This document shows positions 1 to 6,116 of a DNA stretch of 11,307 bases, piece after piece (positions within the stretch are counted from its first letter, which is position 1; every line of letters begins with the position of its first letter). The DNA lies in the NCBI GenBank assembly GCA_002495535.1, contig DAFX01000016.1:1-11307 (forward strand). Reading direction: 5' to 3'. The position numbers and the translations under genes are program-made. This stretch comes from Euryarchaeota archaeon UBA433. GTDB lineage: Archaea > Thermoplasmatota > Poseidoniia > Poseidoniales > Poseidoniaceae. The notes under the pieces were generated by a model. That model had not been told where the DNA came from and made no database searches. It saw only the letters and a program-made list of their open reading frames with translations.

Positions 1-32
1 GATCCTCGTCGTGGGTGACTTTTCTTCGCCAT
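1..32 (-). CDS. rpl3: Ribosomal protein L3 (uL3), N-terminal fragment cut by the window edge
   Basis: Reading leftwards from the ATG at 32-30 gives MAKKSHPRRGS before the sequence ends. Archaeal and eukaryotic L3 proteins begin with this kind of basic peptide (xxxSRPRRGSLxF), so the start of uL3 is the best reading even though only about eleven residues are visible. L3 is a large-subunit protein near the peptidyl transferase centre and is usually the first gene of the archaeal S10-type ribosomal operon, so the operon should continue outside the window to the left. The start is supported by GGAGG eight bases upstream. It is divergent from hef. The identification rests on a short match, so it is strong but not certain. 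Confidence 0.82.
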   Translation of the reverse strand, partial: MAKKSHPRRG

Positions 33-40
33 GTCGGATT

Positions 41-45
41 CCTCC
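41..45 (-). promoter_or_regulatory. Shine-Dalgarno site of rpl3
   Basis: The minus strand reads GGAGG followed by eight bases and then the ATG at 32. This is a near-ideal ribosome binding site. It is the main evidence, besides the peptide, that a minus-strand gene starts here rather than the plus-strand open frame covering the same bases. Confidence 0.75.
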
Positions 46-63
46 AGTGTTTTTACAGCGCAT

Positions 64-257
64 TGGCCCCACCGTAGAGGGGCGTACGAGGGCTCTCAGG
101 TTGGGAGAAGCCGTGACACTGCGCCCCATTTCCACGAGCGGGAAACGAGACTATTGGGGTCCTCGGGGGATGGCCCAGTGTGTCTGGCTGCTCACCTTTG
201 AGCACCCCTCCGACTTACCTCCCGTATATGAGTGGTTCGGTTTGCAACAGCCGAGCC
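64..257. other. GC-rich hairpin-rich intergenic segment: long L3 leader or unassigned structured RNA
   Basis: No credible gene lies here, but potential stems follow one another. GCCCC 66-70 pairs with GGGGC 79-83. GGCTCTC 91-97 pairs with GAGAAGCC 105-112 with one bulged base. GACACTG 115-121 pairs with CAGTGTGTC 176-184 with a bulge and encloses CCCCATTTCC 124-133, which pairs with GGAAA 141-145 and TGGGG 155-159. TGCTC 189-193 pairs with GAGCA 200-204. GGTTCGG 234-240 pairs with CCGAGCC 251-257. The last stem has a G-U pair on the plus strand but a C-A mismatch on the minus strand, which slightly favours a plus-strand RNA; the others are neutral. I looked for SRP RNA, RNase P RNA, 5S rRNA and tRNA signatures on both strands and found none. 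If L3 is transcribed from the TATA-like element near 358, this would be a roughly 300-base 5' leader. Confidence 0.4.
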
Positions 258-296
258 GTTGCGTGAATCGCTACTGTTGTAGGAGGTCTTGAAACC

Positions 297-328
297 TTTC
301 GGCGACAAAGGAGGGTTTGGTGCCGAAA
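297..328. repeat. Inverted repeat, 7-bp perfect arms
   Basis: TTTCGGC at 297-303 is the exact reverse complement of GCCGAAA at 322-328, separated by 18 bases. An alternative stem CCTTT 295-299 with AAAGG 307-311 would use some of the same bases, so the two are mutually exclusive. On the minus strand the repeat would lie at the extreme 5' end of a transcript started from the TATA-like element at 354-362, and a T-run (330-326) precedes the arm. Function is unknown. Confidence 0.45.
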
Positions 329-353
329 AAGTGCATAACAACGTGAGATTTGT

Positions 354-362
354 TCATAAAAT
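354..362 (-). promoter_or_regulatory. TATA-like element, candidate promoter of the rpl3 operon
   Basis: The minus strand reads ATTTTATGA, an acceptable archaeal TATA box in an AT-rich pocket next to a GC-rich region. With the usual spacing of about 25 bases, transcription would start near 330, giving a long untranslated leader to L3. The same pocket reads TTCATAAAA on the plus strand and could serve hef about 90 bases upstream of its ATG. This is a weak, pattern-only call. Confidence 0.3.
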
Positions 363-449
363 CCCAAAAACATCTCGTTTCTAACATCAAAGAGGGTTTG
401 AATCGTTGAGTTCAGTATGCTTTAGAACCCTCGACGAAATGGGAAAGGC

Positions 450-3113
450 ATGGCCACGGTTGTTCATCCCTTTCTCAAGGATGGCGTCGAGGCACGAGCC
501 TACCAAATGCGGGCCTTGCGTTCCGCACTCACATCATCGACGCTCATGGTGATGCCAACTGGATTTGGGAAGACAGCTGTTGAATGGATGGCGATGGCTG
601 AATCACTCAGGCTTGAACGAGGAAAAGTATTGCTGATTGCCCCCACGACTGGATTGGTCGATCAACAACGACGCATGGCCACAGAAATGTTGGCACTTGA
701 TGCACAGAGCATCATCAGTTACACGGGAGAAGTCGCTCCGGCAAAACGACCACCGCTTTGGAATCAAGGCATGGTCATCATGGCAACGCCTCAGGTCATT
801 CGAAACGACGCCAGCACTGGAACAATCGATCTAAGGGATGTTGGCCTGTTGATCGTTGATGAGGCACACCACAGCACCGGTAATCATGCCTATGCACAGG
901 TCGGCGACCTCTACCTCAACGCAAACCCCGAAGCGCTCGTGCTAGGCGCCACAGCAAGCCCCGGGTCAAGTGAAGCCAACATCTTGGAAGTGGCAAGGCG
1001 CCTGGGTATCGAACGACTGGATGTGTCAAAGAAGAGCGATCCTCTGCTCAAACCATACACTGTCAAATTGGATGTTGTCCCTCACCGACTCCCACTTCCC
1101 GACCAGCTTCAAGCCCTGATTGAGCCATTGCAAGAACAGCAAAACCAGGAAGCCGAGCACCTTCGGCGTCTGGGCTTTCTCGCTCCAACTGGGCACCTGT
1201 CTTCAAAACTGATTGAAGAAGCACAGCGGCGAGCAAGTATGGCCATTCAAAGGCGAGACAGGCGAGGCTACGATGCAGCGCGAAGGATCAGTGACCTACG
1301 GCGAACTCATTTGCTGATGGACTTGTTGAGAACGCAAGGAACCAAATCGGCCGAATTATTCCTTCAGCGTGCAGAAGAGGATGGTCGGAGCGGTGAGAGA
1401 TCAACCAATCGTTTCCTCGCCCTCCCTGCGATCCACGAATTTCGTAATGCAATGAAACTTCAAGATGAATTGCACCCAAAACCGAACTATGTCCAGAACC
1501 TCGTTGCCATTCAAAGAGAAAAGAACCCGGAAAGCAAGGTCTTGATTTTCACCGAATACAGGGACACTGTCGACCACTTAGTGGAACGATTGAACTCGAT
1601 TGAAGGCGTTGCGGTAGACAAGTTCATTGGCCAATCTGGCAAAGGAAAACGAAAAGGTATGACGCAGAAACAACAGCTCGCCCAACTCAATAGATTTCGC
1701 GAAGGTGACCTCAATGTCCTGGTTGCTACCTCCGTGGGTGAGGAAGGTCTCGATGTGCCTGCGGCTGATCTGGTGATTCTTTACGAGCCCGTAGCAAGTG
1801 CGATTCGAGCCATTCAGCGGCGTGGACGAACCGCAAGGCAGCGAGATGGGAGCGTCCATACCCTGATCGCAGCAGACACACGCGACGAATTTGTCAATAC
1901 CGCAGCAGAACGGCGAGAAGCACGTATGTATACGCTGCTCCAACGCATCAAAGATCGAGGTCGTCTTCCTCGCAGACCACCTCCTCCAAAAGATGTCTTG
2001 GAAGCATTTTCGATTAAAGAGGATGAAACTGTGGTCGGCCCAAATGAATTCATCGAGGCCGAAACCACTCGATTGACACCTGAAGAGAACGAATCAAGCG
2101 CCGATAAAAAAACTATAGAACAAACCTCTGGAGGCTCAAAGAGGCCTGCAGCAGTGCTGAAACCAGTGGACCAGCGCCCACGTCAACAAATGGGTCTTGA
2201 CCAGTTTATGTCGCCGCCTACAAAACCAAATGAATCATCATTGGAGTCCGGGCAAAGCCCTTCCAAATCCGCCAGGGATCTACCTATTCTTGACGGGAGA
2301 GCCCACAGGGAGCGGGAGCAATTGGTCGCAGCCGCTGCCTCAGCAACCATTGACTCAATGCAAGAAGAGACGGGAGCTGGAATTATTCTTGATCACAGGG
2401 AAGCAAAATCAACCCTCGGACCTTACTTGAAAAGCATGGGTGCCTCAATTGGATTCAAACACCTAAACACCGGCGACATACGTCTTTCTGCCCGAGTTTT
2501 AATCGAACGAAAAACAGCACGAGATTTGGTCAATTCCATCACAGATGGACGACTTCTGCATCAATGCCGGCGCCTCAATGCAGCGGCACTTCGTCCACTT
2601 TTACTCATCGAAGTAGGTGAAGTCCATGGTCAAGCGGTTCACCCTGATGCAGTCCATGGAGCCCTCGCCTACATCAGTCTTGATTTGGGCCTGCCAGTGG
2701 TGATGACCAAAAACGCTGAAGAAACTGCCCGGTTTTTGATCGCTGCGAGCAAAAGAGAACATGACGTGATGGAGCGATGGGCCTCAAGATGTATGAAACG
2801 AGCGTCATCAGGAGACGACGAGGCTGATGTTGAACGGGCCGCCTCTGCCGCTGCCGCAGAAATCAAGGCCATCGAACTTGGTGAAGCGGAGGCCACTCCT
2901 CTTGCAAATCGATGGCCTGCCCATTCGAAAGAGGAGTATATTGCCATCCTTTCTGCCATCAACGGGATTGGCACCACTAAAGCAACTGCTTTGATTGAAT
3001 CTTTTTCCAACCTTTCTGGCGTGTTCAATGCAACAAAAGAAGAACTTTCCGAGGCACCGAATATTGGCCCCATTGCGGCAATGGCCGTGTTTGAGGTCTT
3101 ACACGGCGGTTGA
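450..3113 (+). CDS. hef: Hef: archaeal FANCM/XPF-family helicase-nuclease
   Basis: 887-residue protein that should remodel and cut stalled or branched replication forks. The N-terminal SF2 helicase shows Walker A MPTGFGKTA (35-43), DEAH (137-140), GATASPG (166-172), a central insertion of the FANCM/Hef type (about 215-345), motif V VATSVGEEGLDVP (425-437) and motif VI QRRGRTAR (456-463). A disordered linker (about 510-640) follows. The XPF nuclease core is intact: D648 and E651 in LDHRE, GD (675-676) and ERKTARD (686-692). Tandem helix-hairpin-helix motifs end the protein (INGIGTTKA 837-845 and APNIGPIAA 869-877). The start fits the family (VVHPFLKDGVEARAYQ). Length is somewhat above typical Hef (about 750-800) because of the linker, which carries a PIP-box-like QMGLDQFM (580-587). 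No strong Shine-Dalgarno; GGGAAAGG precedes the ATG. It is convergent with the CCG-domain gene, with 2 bases between the stops. Confidence 0.96.
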   Translation: MATVVHPFLKDGVEARAYQMRALRSALTSSTLMVMPTGFGKTAVEWMAMAESLRLERGKVLLIAPTTGLVDQQRRMATEMLALDAQSIISYTGEVAPAKRPPLWNQGMVIMATPQVIRNDASTGTIDLRDVGLLIVDEAHHSTGNHAYAQVGDLYLNANPEALVLGATASPGSSEANILEVARRLGIERLDVSKKSDPLLKPYTVKLDVVPHRLPLPDQLQALIEPLQEQQNQEAEHLRRLGFLAPTGHLSSKLIEEAQRRASMAIQRRDRRGYDAARRISDLRRTHLLMDLLRTQGTKSAELFLQRAEEDGRSGERSTNRFLALPAIHEFRNAMKLQDELHPKPNYVQNLVAIQREKNPESKVLIFTEYRDTVDHLVERLNSIEGVAVDKFIGQSGKGKRKGMTQKQQLAQLNRFREGDLNVLVATSVGEEGLDVPAADLVILYEPVASAIRAIQRRGRTARQRDGSVHTLIAADTRDEFVNTAAERREARMYTLLQRIKDRGRLPRRPPPPKDVLEAFSIKEDETVVGPNEFIEAETTRLTPEENESSADKKTIEQTSGGSKRPAAVLKPVDQRPRQQMGLDQFMSPPTKPNESSLESGQSPSKSARDLPILDGRAHREREQLVAAAASATIDSMQEETGAGIILDHREAKSTLGPYLKSMGASIGFKHLNTGDIRLSARVLIERKTARDLVNSITDGRLLHQCRRLNAAALRPLLLIEVGEVHGQAVHPDAVHGALAYISLDLGLPVVMTKNAEETARFLIAASKREHDVMERWASRCMKRASSGDDEADVERAASAAAAEIKAIELGEAEATPLANRWPAHSKEEYIAILSAINGIGTTKATALIESFSNLSGVFNATKEELSEAPNIGPIAAMAVFEVLHGG

Positions 3114-3115
3114 GA

Positions 3116-3976
3116 TTAACCACCGATGACAAGCGAACGGACTCGAAGTTGCGCAAATCGGTCAGGGAAATGGCCGAGCGCAAAAGCAACGAGTTCAGCA
3201 AGATGCACGATTGGCATGGAAGTGTTTTTGCCACTCACTTTAGCGGCCTTTGACTGATAAGAATCAAGATTTGAGTGGGATACTGTGCAGGCACTGACCA
3301 TCAAGTCTGCACCACTGCTCTTTGCATCTGCCAAAACGGCGGCTGTCATCTTCATCACAGGCTTGTTGATCGTGAGCAGGGCGGGCGCTCCAACACTTTG
3401 GCACTTTGAATCATAGTCCACTGGAACGCCACCAAGAGCGACAATAAGTTGCTCAAGGTAGGTTGGCATGAAAGCATCGTCACCGGCGGTTGCGCCTTGG
3501 CGTTGCATGTTTGGGCCATAGTAGGCTGCAACATTCAAACGAATTGGATTGATCACTGCGTCTCGGATTTTGTCAAGGCCTATTTCTTCAACAAGAAAAT
3601 GAAGGAGGTGACGCGGTTGAGCCTCGCTCTTGTATTCCACACCGGTGCTTCGGGCGATGAGATTGTTAATTGAGTTGGCAAAACCGAGGTCTTCCGAGAA
3701 TTCATCAACCGTATCGCACATGATACCGTAACTCGTGGCGCATGTGGTGAGCACATCCACGCCCTTTGCTTCAGCCAAAGCCAAGTTTCGAGCCACAAGG
3801 GCGTGCTGGAGTTTAGGTGAAGACTGTTTGATGATGTTGCCACCATCACTGGATGCCTTTGGGAGTTCAATCAGTTGAATGCCCAATGTTTTGCACAATG
3901 GTTGAATGCAATCCTCGACTTCAGAAGATGCCGCTCGGGCGGTGTTTCCGGGATAATATGCGATTTTTACAGCCAT
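3116..3976 (-). CDS. HdrB/SdhE-like CCG-domain protein with degenerate cluster motifs
   Basis: 286-residue soluble protein resembling heterodisulfide reductase subunit B and the SdhE/TfrB C-terminal half. The frame of two CCG domains is recognisable: KIAYYPG (4-10), ARNLALAEAKGVDVLTTC (62-79), LNVAAYYGPN (147-156) and SGADLMVSAC (221-230). In HdrB these surround cysteines holding noncubane [4Fe-4S] clusters. Here YxPGC is YYPGN (N11), the CCG of domain 1 is SDG (43-45), its later CxxC keeps only C79 (S82), HYGC is YYGP (P155), the second CCG is CQS (192-194), and CPxC is CTVS (C230, S233). So one cysteine remains in domain 1 and two in domain 2, too few for classical clusters. It follows the ferredoxin-flavodoxin fusion with a 9-base gap; its GAGGTG ribosome site overlaps that gene's stop, so the two are probably co-translated and form a complex. 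Fold assignment is fairly sure; function is unknown. Confidence 0.82.
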   Translation of the reverse strand: MAVKIAYYPGNTARAASSEVEDCIQPLCKTLGIQLIELPKASSDGGNIIKQSSPKLQHALVARNLALAEAKGVDVLTTCATSYGIMCDTVDEFSEDLGFANSINNLIARSTGVEYKSEAQPRHLLHFLVEEIGLDKIRDAVINPIRLNVAAYYGPNMQRQGATAGDDAFMPTYLEQLIVALGGVPVDYDSKCQSVGAPALLTINKPVMKMTAAVLADAKSSGADLMVSACTVSHSNLDSYQSKAAKVSGKNTSMPIVHLAELVAFALGHFPDRFAQLRVRSLVIGG

Positions 3977-3981
3977 GTGAA

Positions 3982-3987
3982 CACCTC
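3982..3987 (-). promoter_or_regulatory. Ribosome binding site overlapping the upstream stop codon
   Basis: The minus strand reads TGAGGTG then TTCAC then ATG. GAGGTG (3987-3982) shares bases with the TGA (3988-3986) of the upstream fusion gene. This arrangement is typical of translational coupling and supports the two proteins being made in fixed proportion. Confidence 0.6.
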
Positions 3988-5950
3988 AGAACCTCTGATC
4001 AATTTCATTGAACAGACTGACCACTTCGTGATGAGCCTCAACCTTGCTGTTGATCATGTTAGGGATCTTCCCCACGCCTGCTGGTGGGAGTAAAAGAGCT
4101 TGGAGGCTGCGAATTGGTGGTGCACCCGTTCGTGTGAATCCGAGCACCATACGAGCCGATACCCCATCGAAGATGTTGCTCAAGAGACCGACCGGGCCGA
4201 GCACTTGTCGGTAAAGAGTGGTCTCGTTGACGTTGCCACTCCATTTGACACTGCGGCCATACCACTTGACGAGGCGCCCGTGAGGCCCGGTGTAGTTGTT
4301 GACGTTCAACAAGTGGCTTCGTGCGGCGTTAAGTGCTTTGGATGCTGTTCGGCCTTCTGCACCATAACGGGCAATTGAAGCCATGTCTGCTTCAGACCAA
4401 ATCCCATTTTCGCCATTGATCATCTTGGCCATTTCTGCTTTTTGCTCCTCACCTGTTCGAGGGTCAAGCGTTCGTGTCCAGTTTTGTAGCAAGACCGCTG
4501 GACCTTTGTAATCCACATCGAACGGCACGGTGTCCGACATGGCATGGAGAAGTTGGTAGGACGTCACGTCGGTCATGGCGTGGAGGGTTGAAGCCATTGC
4601 TGGCTCCATTGTACCCATCGGGCTGCCATTGAGAAGGGTCGCACCCTCTCGAGGATCTGCGCGGAGCCACGGTTTACTTTCGCTGCGGTTGGCTTCATAC
4701 CCTGAGTAATCGACCACCAAATCACGAACGACTGGATAGCCCGGAAGAGGCTCAACCTTGAGTTGACCATCTTCCCCGACCAAATCGCTGATGTTTGCCA
4801 GGTCAGCAAGCACAACTCGGCCGTTGACCCGCACACCGCTGGTGGCGGTGCCATTTCCGCTGCCACGGCGGAAGGCAAAACTTCCGTCGACATCTTGCTG
4901 AATCGCAGTGAGAAGATCTTCGACGGTTGCATGACCGGGAACAGCACACGCGATGGTATCCCATCCCGACTCGTTTGCTGCTGGGCAGTATCGGAACAGG
5001 GAGAGTGTGATCGAGAGGTCCGCTTTGAGCACGGCGCCTGGAGCGAAATCACCGTCAGCAATTTCATCAGAGGTGCCCGCACCATATTCGATCATTTCAT
5101 CGAGCAAGACTTCCTGAAGCGTGCCAGATTCATCGACACAGGCAATGATTGGGAGTGCTTTGGACACCCATTGCGACCATGGGGTGTCGAAATCGACATC
5201 GCACAACTGAATTTCTTGGACCCTTGTGGCTCCCAGTTCGACATACTTTTCATCCCAGTCAGTTCCTGCTTTGCAGAATTCATCGTATGAAGTGTCACCA
5301 ATTGCACAGATGCTGAAATGGACGTTGGAAAGAGAGGGTTTAGCGCTGTTGACTGTGTTCCAAAGGGTTTCTGCGTTGTCCGGCATTTCCCCTTCACCCC
5401 AAGTGGAGGTGATGATGAGGGTTCGAGCGTGTGTGCTGAGTTTGGCTGCGTCGAAGCCGTCCATGTCATAGACGGTTGGAACCAGGCCATAGTCTGCAGC
5501 AAGCTTGGCCGTTTTGTCTGCAAGACCGGCAGCATTTCCTGTTTGTGATCCAAAGAAGATGGCAAGGCTGCGGTCGCCGCCCATGAGCGCTTGGAATGCT
5601 TCGCTTCCGCCCGTTGCAACAGCGGCTGCTGGTGCTGCGGCTTCCACGGCGGCTTCTGCTGCCGGTGCGGGTTCTGCAGCAGCTTCGGCACCGTCGGTTA
5701 CAAGTTCGAATTTAATCACTTCAACCGGGCAGGCTTCCGCGGCTTCGAGGATCATTTCGCCATATTCTGCCCCAAGAGTTCCGGCCATGAGTGACCCGCC
5801 TTCATTGCGATCGAACTTGCCGTCCGTACGAACGGCGGCTAAAATTTTCGATGTGTCATCGTTGACCTCGAACACCTCAGGACAAATGTCCTGGCAAGCA
5901 TCACAGGTGATGCAATCTTCGTCAATCCACACCTTTGCCACGATGGTCAT
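3986..5950 (-). CDS. Ferredoxin-flavodoxin-SdhB-like fusion protein with cysteine-free SdhB domain
   Basis: 654 residues, no signal peptide or membrane segment. Residues 1-82 are a single-cluster [4Fe-4S] ferredoxin: C13, C16, C19 and the distant CP at C74, plus C23-P. An Ala/Pro linker (88-115) leads to a flavodoxin (about 126-270) of the CysJ/P450-reductase type, with phosphate loop GSQTGN (134-139), TSTWGEGEMPDNA (181-193) and IGDTSYDEF (218-226). Residues about 306-550 align with SdhB/FrdB: FRYCPA (319-324), FAFRR (358-362), VEPLPGYPVVRDLVVD (399-414), KPWL (426-429), GPAVL (483-487). All ligand positions are changed: RRGSGNGTATSG stands where SdhB has RRSCREGICGSC, LAD383 replaces LAC, and both helical CxxCxxCxxxCP motifs are gone. 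Residues 550-654 I do not recognise. AGGGG lies eight bases before the ATG. Probably an electron-transfer protein passing electrons between the ferredoxin and FMN; substrate unknown. Confidence 0.88.
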   Translation of the reverse strand: MTIVAKVWIDEDCITCDACQDICPEVFEVNDDTSKILAAVRTDGKFDRNEGGSLMAGTLGAEYGEMILEAAEACPVEVIKFELVTDGAEAAAEPAPAAEAAVEAAAPAAAVATGGSEAFQALMGGDRSLAIFFGSQTGNAAGLADKTAKLAADYGLVPTVYDMDGFDAAKLSTHARTLIITSTWGEGEMPDNAETLWNTVNSAKPSLSNVHFSICAIGDTSYDEFCKAGTDWDEKYVELGATRVQEIQLCDVDFDTPWSQWVSKALPIIACVDESGTLQEVLLDEMIEYGAGTSDEIADGDFAPGAVLKADLSITLSLFRYCPAANESGWDTIACAVPGHATVEDLLTAIQQDVDGSFAFRRGSGNGTATSGVRVNGRVVLADLANISDLVGEDGQLKVEPLPGYPVVRDLVVDYSGYEANRSESKPWLRADPREGATLLNGSPMGTMEPAMASTLHAMTDVTSYQLLHAMSDTVPFDVDYKGPAVLLQNWTRTLDPRTGEEQKAEMAKMINGENGIWSEADMASIARYGAEGRTASKALNAARSHLLNVNNYTGPHGRLVKWYGRSVKWSGNVNETTLYRQVLGPVGLLSNIFDGVSARMVLGFTRTGAPPIRSLQALLLPPAGVGKIPNMINSKVEAHHEVVSLFNEIDQRF

Positions 5951-6013
5951 GTAAAACGCCCCTACTCACGTCAGTCGTAAGCAAACTTTCCCACCACGGA
6001 GGGGCCTTTCAAG

Positions 6014-6045
6014 GTTCGCACTTGTTCGCATCAGAGTTGGCCAAC
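6014..6045. promoter_or_regulatory. Helically phased direct repeat and palindrome upstream of the fusion gene
   Basis: The 166-base gap between the thermosome stop and the fusion gene start contains GTTCGCA twice (6014-6020 and 6024-6030), exactly 10 bases apart, so both would face the same side of the helix. Six bases later lies the perfect 10-base palindrome GTTGGCCAAC (6036-6045). These sit about 65-95 bases upstream of the ATG at 5950, where a regulator of the downstream pair could bind. I see no convincing TATA box in the gap, so whether the pair has its own promoter or is read through from the thermosome is open. Confidence 0.35.
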
Positions 6046-6116
6046 AAATGAGGGCCATATCGGCGCCAAATGAAGGTGACTGCTCGACAGATTCCCGGGA
6101 TGAATTGGGTTCAACT

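Noticed and set aside
11..292. Plus-strand open frame of 93 codons
   Set aside because: It runs antisense across the L3 start and its Shine-Dalgarno and through the hairpin-rich segment; the peptide shows no recognisable family features and there is no clear ribosome site.
33..449. tRNA, 5S rRNA, SRP RNA or RNase P RNA in the intergenic region
   Set aside because: No T-arm consensus with matching acceptor stem, no SRP helix-8 GGAAGGGAGCAGCC-type motif and no RNase P ACAGAA-type core could be found on either strand.
4763..5290. Plus-strand open frame of 175 codons
   Set aside because: Antisense to the flavodoxin and SdhB-like part of the fusion gene, with no domain signature of its own.
3986..5950. 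Frameshift or sequencing error as the cause of the missing cysteines
   Set aside because: The frame is open throughout, and conserved SdhB framework residues flank each altered motif in register. A frameshift would scramble whole stretches rather than only ligand positions.
5505..5954. Plus-strand open frame of 149 codons, Ala/Ser-rich
   Set aside because: It reflects the GC-rich Ala/Pro linker of the fusion gene read from the opposite strand.
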